Positions 19,266-31,200 are shown, counted from the stretch's first letter. The stretch: 32,751 nucleotides of DNA from Tannerella sp. (GCA_031257565.1 JAIROL010000050.1:1-32751), one strand, 5' to 3'. The notes: a model not told the origin generated them from the letters alone. A program made the numbers and translations.

Positions 19266-20768
19266 CTAATTCTTAATTATTAATTCCACCGTTTCGGATA
19301 TCGGCATATTGTATTCAAAATCGTATAATGTTAGTTTTCGTATTTTGAAATAGCTGACCCAGTAATTTTCGAGGGCGGAGATGTAATTACGTCTTGCTTC
19401 CTGCTGGCGTTGGCGGGAAAGCGTGAGCGTGTTGATGTCTGCTTTGCCGATTACAAACCGCCGGCGTGTACTGGCGTAAGCGTCGTCGGCTATCAGAAGC
19501 GCTTCTTCCGCAGATGCGATCAGATCTTTCTGGATATTGAAGTCGCCGACCGTCATGATCACGTCTTCTTCTACTTTTACCTCTCCCTGACGCGCCGTAA
19601 TCTCTGTTACATTGAGACTGTTTTTTGCCATGTTGTATTTTCCTTTCCGTACTCCCCAGTCTACAAGCGGGATGGATATGCTCAGCGAAACGATATCCTG
19701 GCGCAACGGATCGCGGTAGACTCCGGAGAGCGATCCTGCCACCTGATTATAACCGACGCTGGCCCATATTGAAGCATTGAACATCGATTCTTTTTTTGTT
19801 TTGTCTACATTCTGCCGACTTTCAAGAATATTCTGTTTGTATCCTAACAGGTCAGGGTTGTTATTTCGCGCTTCTGTCAATGCCTTGTCGGATGATATAT
19901 CCATTGATTTCGGATAACTCGGAAGCCTTAGGCGTATGGGCGTATTTTTGTCCATATTCAGGAATGAGTTAAGGGCGAACATGGCGCGTTTGAGGGAGAT
20001 ATCCGCATTTTTCAAAGAATTGACGGCATTGATGCGGTCCAACTTCAGCGTTAGCAGGTCCGACCGGCTGATTGCCGCGATCTTATAGCGTTCTTCGCCT
20101 ATGCGAAAGAGCGTATCCGTATTACGTACATTTTCGTCGGCGAGGTCGTATTCAGCCTGTGCCATTGCCAGATTAAAGAAATATCCGGCCGCTAATCCGG
20201 CGGTGTTTTCGAGATCGTAGACCAATTGTTTTTTTGCTTTTTCATATTTCAGCGGCTCGATTTTCTTTTCCCATTTGAATGCGTTATATCCCAGGAGGTC
20301 CTGGCTATAGCCGATACGTACAGGGATGGATGAGTATTGTGTTTCGGTATGATCGCCGAAGTTGCGCAGGTAATCGAGATTGGTATTGAGAAAAAACGAG
20401 CCTCCGAGCAGATCGAAGTTTTGTTTGACCGACAGTCCGCCGTATGCTTCAAAAGCCTGTTGTTGGCGGTATGTGTCGAGATTGGATTCCGAATCGTAGC
20501 GTTTGACGATGGTACGGTTATATTGTCCCGGCGTAAGGTTTAGCGTCAGGCTTGGCAGGCGTCCGGCTTTGAATGCACGGTATTCCCAGTAGCCCGACAT
20601 ATAAACGTTTTTTGAACGGAATGCCTCAAGCGAACTGTCGGCCGCCAGCGCAATCGTTTGTTCGAGCGTCAGGGTGATGGGCGCTTCCGTCAAAACCCTG
20701 TTTTGCCCAAATGACGGCGTCACAGCAAAAGAAAAGAAAAAGGCGATCGATAAATTTCTAAAAGACAT
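19266..20768 (-). CDS. TolC family outer membrane efflux protein
   Basis: Signal peptide; APITLTLEQTIALAADSSLEAFRSKN and C-terminal ALENYWVSYFKIRKLTLYDFE typical of TolC-family proteins. Confidence 0.9.
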   Translation of the reverse strand: MSFRNLSIAFFFSFAVTPSFGQNRVLTEAPITLTLEQTIALAADSSLEAFRSKNVYMSGYWEYRAFKAGRLPSLTLNLTPGQYNRTIVKRYDSESNLDTYRQQQAFEAYGGLSVKQNFDLLGGSFFLNTNLDYLRNFGDHTETQYSSIPVRIGYSQDLLGYNAFKWEKKIEPLKYEKAKKQLVYDLENTAGLAAGYFFNLAMAQAEYDLADENVRNTDTLFRIGEERYKIAAISRSDLLTLKLDRINAVNSLKNADISLKRAMFALNSFLNMDKNTPIRLRLPSYPKSMDISSDKALTEARNNNPDLLGYKQNILESRQNVDKTKKESMFNASIWASVGYNQVAGSLSGVYRDPLRQDIVSLSISIPLVDWGVRKGKYNMAKNSLNVTEITARQGEVKVEEDVIMTVGDFNIQKDLIASAEEALLIADDAYASTRRRFVIGKADINTLTLSRQRQQEARRNYISALENYWVSYFKIRKLTLYDFEYNMPISETVELIIKN

Positions 20769-20780
20769 ATATTTATTCGT

Positions 20781-23700
20781 TTAATTGTTTAACGCTGTAC
20801 TTTTTTTTCTTCGAGCATAAATTTTCCAGTATACCAGCGGAATAAAGTAAAGACTGACCAGCGTACCGATAATCATTGAGGAAATCATGGCTATGGCGAG
20901 CGGTTTTTGGATTTCCGAACCCAAATCGTAGGAAAACATCATCGGAACCATAGCGATGATCGTAGTCAGCGACGTCATAATGATCGCCCGTAGACGGCGG
21001 CGTCCTGCGGTATGGATGGCTTCCATTACCGGAATGCCCTCTTTACGCAATTCGTTGATCATGTCGATCTTCAGTATCGAATCATTGATGATGATACCGC
21101 AGGTTACGACAATACCGATAGCGCTCATCAGATTCAGCGTATGGCCGAACAGCCACAGGCAGATCAGCGCAGCGCAAATGTCTATTGGTATTTCTATCAG
21201 AACGATCAACGGTTGCAGGAAACTTTCGAACTGTGCAGCAAGAATGAAATACATCAGCAAAATAGATATCAATAAAATGACTGTCAGTTCGCCGAGCATC
21301 TTTTTATTGGAGAAATAATTGCCTGAAAAACCGACGTCCCACGATTTCATGTCGTTTACTTCTTCTTTCGTTTTTTTCATCAGCCCTTCCGGATTTTTTA
21401 CTTTCTGATAGGAAATGGGAATATATTCGCCGTTCTTACCTGCTACGATGGTTTTCAGGCCTTCTGTGGGAACTACTGTTATAAAAAAACCGAGCGGTAT
21501 CTGCCGTTGTTCTCCTGCGGAACCTGCGTTTGTGCGGATAAGCGTTTTGCCGATCACTTCACTGATGGTTTGTTCTTCTCCTGCTATACTGATGGGAAGA
21601 TATTGCTGGTATGAACGTAGCGTGGCGATTTCGTTATCGCGGAATGCCGTTTTCAGCAACCGGCGAATCTCGTTATAATTCACATTGTATAGCAATAGCT
21701 TCTCGCGGTCTATGTAGATGCTTATCTCTTTGTCGAAGGAAACTCCTTCGGAATGTTCGCCGGCGAGTTTCTCCAGTTGTTGTTCTATTCTGCGGATCTC
21801 TGCCGCTTCAGGAGAGCTTTCCCTGTTGCGGGGATAAAGTTCCGTTATCAGGTCGGATTCGCCGGTAATGAATATTTTTTCGAATATCGTTTCCGGGGGA
21901 GCAAATGATATGATTGCAAGCGGATATGTCCTTTTTATCCATGCATCTATTTCCTCCTGCGCCTTTTCTGCCATTTGCGCGTTTTCCGCTTTGATATACA
22001 ATTCGCTTTCGGACGACGGCATTTTTTGATCATTGTCCAGTATAAACTGCTGGCGTCCGATGTAAGCGGAATGTTCAAGCGTTAACGGATCGATTTCACG
22101 GCAAAGAGCGCCGATACGTTTCCTGTTTTCGTCCAGATGGATATTTTCACCCCAGTCAATATGCGTCAATAGCTCCACCTGGTCGACAGCCGGCATACCC
22201 GATTTGGGAATGACGTCGAACATCAGTACGCAAAGAGGGAATGATGCAATGATCAGAACGGCGCAGACTGTTTTATGTGCGAAAGTAAAGTCAATCAACC
22301 GGTCATACCACCGGAAAAGCCTCCTGTTGCCGCGTTCCTGATAACGACGGACTTTATCGCCCAAGTCGCGTTTCGTAAAGTTTTTTGCATAGACCAGTTT
22401 GTACAGTACGGGTAAGAGCATGATTCCCGTGAAGTATGAAACCAGAAGTCCTACCGAAACAGAGAACGCTTCATCCACAAAGATAGCTCCGGCTATACCG
22501 CTGAGGAAGATAAGCGGCAGAAAGACGGCTATTGTTGTCAGCGTGGAACTTAGCATGGGCGTTATGACTTCTGTTGTTCCTTTTATACAGGCCTCTTCGA
22601 GCGACAGATTCCGTTCGCGATACTGGCTTATATTTTCAGTAATGATGATCGCGTTGTCGATCATCATGCCCAGCGCAAGGATAAGTCCGGATAAAGAGAT
22701 GATATTAAATGATTTATCAAAGAAGTAAAAAAACTGAAAGCACATGATCAGCGATACGATCATACTTATTCCGATGACCGCAGGCGATTTGGCGTCGCCC
22801 AGGAAAAGGAATGCGACAATGCAAATAAGTATAAAGCCGAGAATGAAATTTTCTTTGAGATTGGATATCGTATAGTCCAGCAATTCCGTCTGGTTGCGGT
22901 TTACCGTGAATTCGACGTCAGGGTAAAGACGCCGGAAATGATCAATGGTAGCGTTCAGCGATTTTTTCAGATTATCCATATTTTCGGCCGACTGTTTGAT
23001 GATGGCAAGCGTAACGGCGCGTTTACCGTTTACCATCGAGAAGCCGCGTTCTTCTTCCGGTATTACTTTCACCGAACAAAGATCTTTCAGTTGGTAGATA
23101 CGATCCGATTTGCGCAGGTAAATATTTTCAATATCTTCGGCCGTATGGAGCAGCGACAAAAATTTGACGTTGTATTCGTAGTATCCGTCGCGGATGATCA
23201 TGCTTCCGGCTTCGATATTGTTATCGTTTATAGCTGTTTCTATATCCGAAAGCGTGACGCCGGCGATTTCCAGCTTGTCCATGTCCGGCATGATACGTAC
23301 CTGGCTTGATACGATCCCTGTTGCGTCGACCATCGTCACTTCAGGTAACTGTTCGATACGGCGTTTGATCACGTTCTCGGCAAACTCGCTCATGGCAAGG
23401 AAGCGTTCGGTTCCCGTTGTTCCGTATTTCTCGTCGTCTTTCAGCGTCAGGTTGAGGTAAAATACCGGAATATCCGTCGCGCTGGCTTTGATGACGCGCG
23501 GTCGCTCTAAGTCGCGCGGCATGTAGTTCATCGCCGCATCTATTTTTTCATTTACCTCAATAAAGGCCAGTTCTATGTTTGTGCCGTAATCAAAACGCAG
23601 GTTTACCTGCGCGCTCCCATCGCGCGTTTCACTCCGGATATCCCGCAGTCTGGTTACCTGCATCAGTTGCCTGCGCAAAGCGGTCACTACCGTATTTTCC

Positions 23701-23870
23701 ACCTCGCGCGCCGAACTGTTGGGCATTGATACCTGAACGGTCATGTCCGGAATCGGAATATCCGGTAACAGCGATACCGGAAGGGTGAAATAAGTAATCA
23801 ATCCGATGATCACCATCGCCAGGAACGCCATCAATACGGCAATCGGCCGTTGTATCAAAAATTTAACCAT
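20781..23870 (-). CDS. Efflux RND transporter permease subunit (AcrB/MdtB-like)
   Basis: MVKFLIQRPIAVLMAFLAMVIIG N-terminus; LLPDIPIPDMTVQVSMPNSSAREVE; ALGMMIDNAIIITENI in TM4; 1029 aa. Confidence 0.95.
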   Translation of the reverse strand: MVKFLIQRPIAVLMAFLAMVIIGLITYFTLPVSLLPDIPIPDMTVQVSMPNSSAREVENTVVTALRRQLMQVTRLRDIRSETRDGSAQVNLRFDYGTNIELAFIEVNEKIDAAMNYMPRDLERPRVIKASATDIPVFYLNLTLKDDEKYGTTGTERFLAMSEFAENVIKRRIEQLPEVTMVDATGIVSSQVRIMPDMDKLEIAGVTLSDIETAINDNNIEAGSMIIRDGYYEYNVKFLSLLHTAEDIENIYLRKSDRIYQLKDLCSVKVIPEEERGFSMVNGKRAVTLAIIKQSAENMDNLKKSLNATIDHFRRLYPDVEFTVNRNQTELLDYTISNLKENFILGFILICIVAFLFLGDAKSPAVIGISMIVSLIMCFQFFYFFDKSFNIISLSGLILALGMMIDNAIIITENISQYRERNLSLEEACIKGTTEVITPMLSSTLTTIAVFLPLIFLSGIAGAIFVDEAFSVSVGLLVSYFTGIMLLPVLYKLVYAKNFTKRDLGDKVRRYQERGNRRLFRWYDRLIDFTFAHKTVCAVLIIASFPLCVLMFDVIPKSGMPAVDQVELLTHIDWGENIHLDENRKRIGALCREIDPLTLEHSAYIGRQQFILDNDQKMPSSESELYIKAENAQMAEKAQEEIDAWIKRTYPLAIISFAPPETIFEKIFITGESDLITELYPRNRESSPEAAEIRRIEQQLEKLAGEHSEGVSFDKEISIYIDREKLLLYNVNYNEIRRLLKTAFRDNEIATLRSYQQYLPISIAGEEQTISEVIGKTLIRTNAGSAGEQRQIPLGFFITVVPTEGLKTIVAGKNGEYIPISYQKVKNPEGLMKKTKEEVNDMKSWDVGFSGNYFSNKKMLGELTVILLISILLMYFILAAQFESFLQPLIVLIEIPIDICAALICLWLFGHTLNLMSAIGIVVTCGIIINDSILKIDMINELRKEGIPVMEAIHTAGRRRLRAIIMTSLTTIIAMVPMMFSYDLGSEIQKPLAIAMISSMIIGTLVSLYFIPLVYWKIYARRKKSTALNN

Positions 23871-24955
23871 TAATCCTCCATTAATTTGACTGTCGTTCCG
23901 TCCGCCAGATGCTCGTTGCCGTTTATGATAATTTCATCGCCTTCCTGAAGCGATTTGCTTGTGATGGTGTAATGCGTCGCATTTTCCAATCCCGTATCGA
24001 CATAATTCCATGCAGCTTTCCCGTCTTTATATGCGAATACGACCTGTTTACCCGTGCGCAGAACGACGGCGGTTTTCGGTACGACCCATTGTTTGCCTAA
24101 GGAACGGAATACGCTGATACGCACATTCATTCCGTTGAATATCTTGGCATGAGGTTGCACGTATGCTTTAACCCTTACGGTACCATCTTTATCCACGCTT
24201 GGGTTGATGCCTGCAATGCTGCCGGCAGATTCAATATCGGGCGACGCGTATGATTGGACTTTCACCTTATCTCCTGTTTTTATCAGCGGCATTTCATTTT
24301 CGAGAATCCTAAAGTCGACTTCCGGTTGTCCTTCGCTGATGATCGTGCAGAAAGGTTCCGATGCATCGATCGCGCAATAAGGTTTTGAAAAGAGATTGGC
24401 GACCGTACCGGCGATAGGCGTGCGGAGTGTCGCGTTATCGAGGTTATATTTCGCCAGATCGTATTGAATTTTGGCGTTATTATATCCGCTTCTGATATTG
24501 GCCAGCTTAAGGACGTCTTCCGGAATAGAAGCGGAATCGGCGAGCGAATGACCTTGTCCGATCAGCACATCCTGTAGTTCAAGATATGCTTTCTGCAGAT
24601 TATCCTCTGCCTGCAAATAGCCGTTCGACAACTGGAATGTGTCAAGCATGGCGATTGCGGTTCCCGCTGCTACGCGATCGCCGTTCTTAACAAATATTTT
24701 TACCGGAACGTTTCCTGCCGAGGTAGAGACAAACTGTAGTTCGGCTATCTGTTGCGCGCTGATTCGTCCGTTACTGACCAGTTCATGCTCGAAATCAATC
24801 GTACGCAACGTTTCGGTACGCACTTCCGCTTCTTCGGTCGGGAGCACAGTTTCCACCGATCCTTCTTTTTCGGCATTGTCGCTGTTGTTTTTTGGCCCGC
24901 AGCATGTCAGTCCCACTGTGATGAATATACCCGTAGCAAGTTTCCAGTTTATCAT
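23870..24955 (-). CDS. Efflux RND transporter periplasmic adaptor (MFP) lipoprotein
   Basis: Lipobox GLTCCGPKN; HlyD-like lipoyl/barrel motifs (VKIFVKNGDRVAAGTAIAMLD, LRTPIAGTVANLF). Its stop overlaps the RND start (TAATG). Confidence 0.93.
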   Translation of the reverse strand: MINWKLATGIFITVGLTCCGPKNNSDNAEKEGSVETVLPTEEAEVRTETLRTIDFEHELVSNGRISAQQIAELQFVSTSAGNVPVKIFVKNGDRVAAGTAIAMLDTFQLSNGYLQAEDNLQKAYLELQDVLIGQGHSLADSASIPEDVLKLANIRSGYNNAKIQYDLAKYNLDNATLRTPIAGTVANLFSKPYCAIDASEPFCTIISEGQPEVDFRILENEMPLIKTGDKVKVQSYASPDIESAGSIAGINPSVDKDGTVRVKAYVQPHAKIFNGMNVRISVFRSLGKQWVVPKTAVVLRTGKQVVFAYKDGKAAWNYVDTGLENATHYTITSKSLQEGDEIIINGNEHLADGTTVKLMED

Positions 24956-24974
24956 GATATCAGATCTTTTTTTG

Positions 24975-24982
24975 CAAATATA
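24975..24982 (-). promoter_or_regulatory. Candidate Bacteroidetes -7 element for the RND operon
   Basis: Minus strand TATATTTG (TAnnTTTG), about 20 nt upstream of ATG 24955; weak ATTG about 17 nt further upstream. Confidence 0.5.
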
Positions 24983-25206
24983 CGATTATTTTTTACGTGC
25001 AATCTTTCTAATCTATTAAAAAATGTTGCGCGGTATTTATTTATTGTAGCTTATTGTGGGATGTTATTGTAAATAAGGCTATTAGTTTTTCTTGAAAAGA
25101 GATGCAAAACAGATGCGGGCTACCGATAGTTTACGTATTATAAACGATTAATCATTCTTCGTTCCCGACCATTTCATTGACATAAAACCGGAAAGTTTAC
25201 CGGCAA

Positions 25207-26826
25207 TTAAAAAAATGAGCCTACCGTAAAGGTTATCGAATTGAAATTGTCTCCATCGTGGTATTCGACGTCGAAGCCTTTTGTCAGGGAATAATTGATG
25301 GCGGCATATCCGGTAATACCGATTGGGTCTAATAATCTTGAGTATTTTAAACCGATATCGGTTTTTATTTGTCCGGCAGTCAGGTATTCGTATTCTGTTT
25401 GAAGATTTTTGTCGTTGTATTTCGGTTTGGTCTGGTTCTCTCCGGGCGTGGCATATTCGCTGTCTTTAAAGATTGTTCCGCCGCCGGAAGCGTAACGGGC
25501 GTCTATGGAAATACTGTACATATTTTTCCCGTTTATGATGTTGCGGACAGCGGCAGCGTTGTAGTGCGTATACCGAATGGTTTGTTTCCGGTAGTACGGG
25601 TATAACGACAGGGTTTGTTTGTTTTGATAGAAATCAATGCCTCCCCTGAATATCAGGGCAGGACAGAAATCTTTAACTCCGAGATTGGCGATGTATTCGG
25701 CTTTTACATGAAATTGTTCCTTGTCGGCAACCTTTAACGGGTCGTAGTAGATGATATGGGTATACCCTCCCGGTTGCGTTTCGAACTTATATACATTTTC
25801 GAAATTCTCAAGCGTTTCATTCTCAAGATACAGGTTTACCAGCTGATGATTTTGGCTTTTCTTCAGGGAGAATGAGCCTCTGTATTCAATGATGTCGGAA
25901 TTATGTTCGCTATAAACAATCATGTAAGGCGTACGTTTTCCGAATTCTCCGTCGCGGGATTTGCAGGTTAATTCATTGAAAAAATGAATTTCGGGCGCGA
26001 GGTTGATACCGAGTTGCAGGGAAGCCCCATGGAAATTGTTATACATCGGATTGTTTTCTCCGCTTGTCGTATAACCTGTTTCTCCGAATTGTTCGGTCTT
26101 GCCGAAGAATGCTCCATAACTGACAAGCGATGTATACCGTTTGTCGCTTGTGCCGTAAGTTTTAAATTCGACGCCTTCAACGCTACGGCGGTAATAATAA
26201 TTTGCGCCTATTTCGATTGAATTGTTGATGCGGTAACTGAGGCCGGCGGTTACGAACATATCCAATAATTTGTTTTTGTGACGCAGGTCTTTTTGTTTGG
26301 CATAATTGGCGGCATGATAGTCGATTTTTCCTCCGATTGTCAGGCGTTCCGTCAGATCCGCGCTTATTGCTCCTGTCAGATGATATGCTTCAAGGTTTTT
26401 CTTTCCCTGCGTCGTATCCGAGTATTCTACCATATCGAAAGGATTATAGTACGGATTGATAAATACCGATCCGCCCATGTTTTTGCCGGTGAAATTTTCA
26501 TAGCTTACGCTGCCGTAAAAAACAATTTCCGGAGAAAGCCTGTAGTACGATTCTGTTTGCGCCCCAAGTTTATAGCTATCTTCCGATTGATAATAATTAA
26601 TGAACTTTCCGTCGCTTTTATTTGCGTAAAGGTTAGCGATCGCTATTCTGTTGACGGGTAAATACCGGATGCCCGTGGCATTGTATGCTGAAAGACGCGT
26701 ATCAGTCCGTCTGATATAATCATAATCTTTCCAACCGATACCGACCGTATCCTGCGCTGCCGTATAGGCGGAGCAAAAAGCTCCGCCCGACAACATTAGT
26801 AATAGCATTTTAATAAAACCCGACAT
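25207..26826 (-). CDS. DUF6850-like outer membrane beta-barrel protein
   Basis: Signal peptide; alternating aromatic beta strands ending in ...SITFTVGSFF (barrel C-terminal Phe); downstream of a TonB receptor and a DUF4876-like gene. DUF name from memory. Confidence 0.75.
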   Translation of the reverse strand: MSGFIKMLLLMLSGGAFCSAYTAAQDTVGIGWKDYDYIRRTDTRLSAYNATGIRYLPVNRIAIANLYANKSDGKFINYYQSEDSYKLGAQTESYYRLSPEIVFYGSVSYENFTGKNMGGSVFINPYYNPFDMVEYSDTTQGKKNLEAYHLTGAISADLTERLTIGGKIDYHAANYAKQKDLRHKNKLLDMFVTAGLSYRINNSIEIGANYYYRRSVEGVEFKTYGTSDKRYTSLVSYGAFFGKTEQFGETGYTTSGENNPMYNNFHGASLQLGINLAPEIHFFNELTCKSRDGEFGKRTPYMIVYSEHNSDIIEYRGSFSLKKSQNHQLVNLYLENETLENFENVYKFETQPGGYTHIIYYDPLKVADKEQFHVKAEYIANLGVKDFCPALIFRGGIDFYQNKQTLSLYPYYRKQTIRYTHYNAAAVRNIINGKNMYSISIDARYASGGGTIFKDSEYATPGENQTKPKYNDKNLQTEYEYLTAGQIKTDIGLKYSRLLDPIGITGYAAINYSLTKGFDVEYHDGDNFNSITFTVGSFF

Positions 26827-26875
26827 ACGGTCTTTTATTATTATTCGTTCATAGCCGTCAGTAAAAATTCTTTTG

Positions 26876-28204
26876 TTAATCCCTTAAAGAAGCCTGTTTA
26901 CGCTGGTGGAAGTCGTTGGCGGAATTATTGGTATCCTTATAGATGATACGAGCGCCGTTTTTGATAGATGCTTCGGCGTCTATTCCGCTTGGATCGGTAC
27001 TGGCTTTTCCATCAATTTCAGTTCCCTTGTTATAGCTATATACGAGCTTGGTTTCGTTTCCTTCAATAGCTTTGGTTGCTTCCGGGTCTACATTGCGATA
27101 GGAAGCATATCCTAATGTGTTTTCCAGATATGTTTGTCCGGCGTCGACTTTGGCAGTGAAGCGTTTCTGATTTTTATCGCTTGTTGTTGTGAATACTTCA
27201 ACAGCATCAATAATCTGGTCTACGGGTACTTTCTTGCGCGTATTCGCCGGAGTTGCACTTCCGCCGTAATAGTTAGTGTTATCCGCATTATTTGCGAAAT
27301 CCACGGGCGATTCGTCTTTTGTCGAAAAAATAAAGAATGCCGGATTTAACTGGCTTACAACCCAGGCATTACTTTGTCCGAATTTTATAGCAGATAAATA
27401 ATGGGACGTCGGTATTACTTCCGAAGGCGAAGGGTAGGTGGTTGTGTTGTCATATACGGCAATATCATACATACAATAATAATCGGGGTTGGCAAAATTA
27501 ATGGATTTGGAATATGTTTGCGTATTGTCAATGGCATTGTTGAGGGCTACGACAATTTGCTTTCCGGGTTCTAATGTGATATTATCAGGGAAGTACCATA
27601 TTCCGTTTCCTGCAGGAATCCAGTCGTCGTCTTCGTAGATTAGCTTACCGTCCGTATAATCGTTGTTTGAAGCATGTGCGTTATATGGCTGAATTATTCC
27701 AAAGCATAACTGCCCAAGGCTTGCCGGTTGGTTGGAGTTATTATACAATATAACGTATTTGTCATTGAAGAATCCGCCTGACAGGTTGTCTTTCTGACAG
27801 CCGCCGACGTATAATTCTTTAATTATAATCTGACTTTGTTTTGATTCGGAAAGAGTTAATTCCACAATTTCTGTTTCCACCCATGATTCGGTTACGGTAA
27901 TATTGCTTTTAATTCCGTTATAGATGAAAGATTCGCCTGTGCCATAACGGACGTCAGTCGCCGAGGCTTCGTATACGCCTGCGGCAACGGTGAATGTCGC
28001 TTTACCGGAATGATCCGTCGTCGCTTCAACAGCAGAGCCGCTTGAGTTTGTCAGTTTTACTTCCACTCCTTCAACAGGCTCGAAATTGTCGCCTGTATAA
28101 ACCAGTTGTACGTTTACCGAATACGTTTTGTACTGGTCGTCGTCGTCATTGCAGGATGTACACAAAATAAGCGTGCCGACCAAAAAATAAAAAAACTTTT
28201 TCAT
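26876..28204 (-). CDS. DUF4876-like lipoprotein
   Basis: Lipobox FLVGTLILCTSCNDDDD; carboxypeptidase-regulatory-like Ig domain, then IIIKELYVGGCQ...FNDKYVILYNNSNQPASLGQLCFGI. DUF name from memory. Confidence 0.75.
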   Translation of the reverse strand: MKKFFYFLVGTLILCTSCNDDDDQYKTYSVNVQLVYTGDNFEPVEGVEVKLTNSSGSAVEATTDHSGKATFTVAAGVYEASATDVRYGTGESFIYNGIKSNITVTESWVETEIVELTLSESKQSQIIIKELYVGGCQKDNLSGGFFNDKYVILYNNSNQPASLGQLCFGIIQPYNAHASNNDYTDGKLIYEDDDWIPAGNGIWYFPDNITLEPGKQIVVALNNAIDNTQTYSKSINFANPDYYCMYDIAVYDNTTTYPSPSEVIPTSHYLSAIKFGQSNAWVVSQLNPAFFIFSTKDESPVDFANNADNTNYYGGSATPANTRKKVPVDQIIDAVEVFTTTSDKNQKRFTAKVDAGQTYLENTLGYASYRNVDPEATKAIEGNETKLVYSYNKGTEIDGKASTDPSGIDAEASIKNGARIIYKDTNNSANDFHQRKQASLRD

Positions 28205-28240
28205 ACTTCTTTCGTTTTAAATTGTTATTTATATCATGAA

Positions 28241-31200
28241 TTATAATTTTAGCCTTACCGATAATCCGTAGTAGAAGTTAGGTATATAACTGTTATCGTA
28301 TAACGTATATTTTGCATTATTGTTCGACATTTTTATCCGCGACATATTATTGAAAAAATTGTTTGCATAAAAAGAGATGCTTGCAAAATTCCCAATTTCC
28401 TTTGTAATGCTGATATTTGCCGAGAAATAGGCAGATATTTTATTTGGATTGAAATAATAATTACTGCTTGTTTTTACGATTAGCTTCGCAAGTTCGTTGT
28501 ATAGATTCGTATCGTATTCTTTTGCCCATGCGAATCTTTCGGCAAACGGTATTTTTGTCTCCGGCTCATCCCATGTGCTGTAATAGAGCGGATATACGCC
28601 CACATATACGTCGCCCTGATAGATGTCGGAATCATCTCCAAAATATCCTTCAGGGCCGTTTAATGCGAATCCGTAGTTCTGACCGTTATATTCGCTGAGT
28701 CTTTGAGTGTAATCGTACAATGACGCTTCCATTTTGATGGAAAAGATCGTTCTTATTTTGGGGATATGCGTGATTGCGGCGAGGTTTACGTTCAGGTTTT
28801 TAGATATTCCGCCGTTGGAGACCGATGCGGAAGAATAATTGAGAGATGACAGGATCTCTGACGAGTTTGAGGATGTAGATGTGGCAGATGAACCGGCGTA
28901 ATAACCGATATATTGGAAAGGCCTTCCATCGCCCATTGTGAAGGACGGTTTCCAGGATATGACAGTCTCGTCGACGCCTTTGTAATAGTAGTAGTTTCCA
29001 TCGAAGCGAAATGTTGTCCTGATGGAAGGAATCTGGGGGAAATCAACCGTCCACTCCATGCCTTTGCGCACTACCGGCGAACCGTTCTTGTAAATATAGT
29101 TGTGTTTATAATCATTACGCGTCGCGTATTCCAATTGCTGATTTTCGTATATGCCGGTTTTGTCGGAAACGGTTACGACGCCGGTTTGCCTGTCGATTAG
29201 ATATGCCCTGTCTGCCGACGGAATAACGCAGTTGTTAAGCGCTTTCTGATCAGTTAGATGATAGGAATAGGGCGTATAGTCGCGGGTCAGTATATACGGA
29301 TTGAATGTCTTGTTCCTATAGACGGAAAGGGATATCTTTATGCCTTTGATATTCGCTTCGGCGCCGGCTTCGATCTGCTCGTTGTATTGCCATTTCAGGT
29401 CAGGATTATAAACCGTTTTGGCAGGCGTGGTATAATAGGCGTAAAAGGTCGTGCCGTCGGCCATGGTTCCCGGCGCAAAAGCCAGATCGTCCGAATAGGT
29501 CGGTCTCGGATAGAGCGCTTCGGCCGAAGGAAGTTTGACGGACTTTCCCCAACCGGCATAAACATTGATGTTCCGGACTACCTTATCGGCTTTTTCCCAT
29601 AAGGTATATTTGGCGTTAAAGCGTGGCGAAAGACTTTGAACAGCGCCGTATTCCGAATCTTTTATCAGGGTGATATCCGAACGCAGGCCTGCCGTTATTT
29701 CAATTTTTGACAAATCACTACCGAAAGGCAAAGTGAGTTTATCTTCGGCGTATAATGCAAAGTTGTTGATATATGGCATTTCGTTGTACCGGTATGCACG
29801 CCATGTCGGAGCGTGTTGCATATTGTCGTAGTAAGCGCCCCTTCCTTTGTTCCCGTTACGGCTCATATCTCCTCCCAACATGAATTTATTGGAAAAAGAA
29901 CCGAAAAAAAGTATCCGGTCGGCTTTTACCTTGGCCGTATAACTGATCGGTTTGTTATCATGGCAGTAAAGCTGAGACCAGTATCCTGCAGGAAGAAGGA
30001 TGATGGGCGCATCCGGGTCTTTGGCGTAGCTTGTTGCAATAAAATATCCTTCTTCCGTCGAATGAATGGCTGCCTGCGATGACGAGCTGCTTTTATTCGT
30101 ATTCGATTTCGAAAACTTGTCCGAATAACTGACGGAGCCGGACAATTCTATATTTGTAATCCACGGTTTATTCAGCAACCAAAAGAAACGAAGATTCCCC
30201 CTGAAATTATTATCTCTTTTCTTGATATAATCATCTTTGAAAGCATCCGGATCGGCCTCGGAGTCGTATCCGCCGATATTCCCGCTAAATCCGGCGTCAA
30301 GCGTCAACGGCGTCCCTTTCAGGCGGTTCAATGTATTGGAATACCGCAGGGAAAATACATTCCGGTCATATGATGTGTAAGGCGAGGCCGGATCGGAGAT
30401 GGATTTTGTGTATTCAAAACTTGTGTTCAGCGTCCCTGCGCTTGTTCCAAGTGCGAATCCTTTGCTGATAGCCGCCTGCTTCATGTTCGGTTTGGTAGAC
30501 AAATCGACAGTAAGGGGCGTTTTTCCCTTTTTAGCGTTAATTTTTACGATTCCGTTTGATAAGTCTCCATGTTCTACGGATGCTATTCCTGTGATGATTT
30601 CAACCGATTCGATATTGGTTGAACTGATATTGCGGACGTCGGCGCCTTTTGTTTCATCGAATGCGGAATTGTTTTGTATTCTGACGCCGTCTATTTCAAC
30701 TGCTGTTCCAAACGATGCATTTCCTTTCTCGTTGCTGTCGCTTCGCAAGGCAAATCGCTGATCGGAAGTCAGGTCCTGCGCGATCGGGCTTTTCCCTCCC
30801 GGCAATAACGATGAAATATCCGTAATATTGAGTATCTGTGCGTGATCTAATGTCGTGCGGTCGATCGTATAGGATGTGGTCAGTTCTTTTGTTTTCTGAA
30901 CAGCTGTTACAACCACTTCGTTCAGGGAGAGGTTTTCCTCCGGCAGTAGAAATATCATATCCGACAGGTCATTTTTAACATCCAGTTCGAATGTCATTTT
31001 TACGTATCCCAGACTGTAAACGGTAAGGATAATCTTACCCTTAGGTATGTTTTTCAGTAAAAACCTGCCGTTTTCGTCCGATACGCTCCACGACCGATTA
31101 TCCGTAAGAGATATCGTAGCATACTCAACCGGCCTTTTATCATGGTTGTCCAGGATTTTACCTGCGATTGTATAACCTTGACAAAAGATACCTTGAGTGA

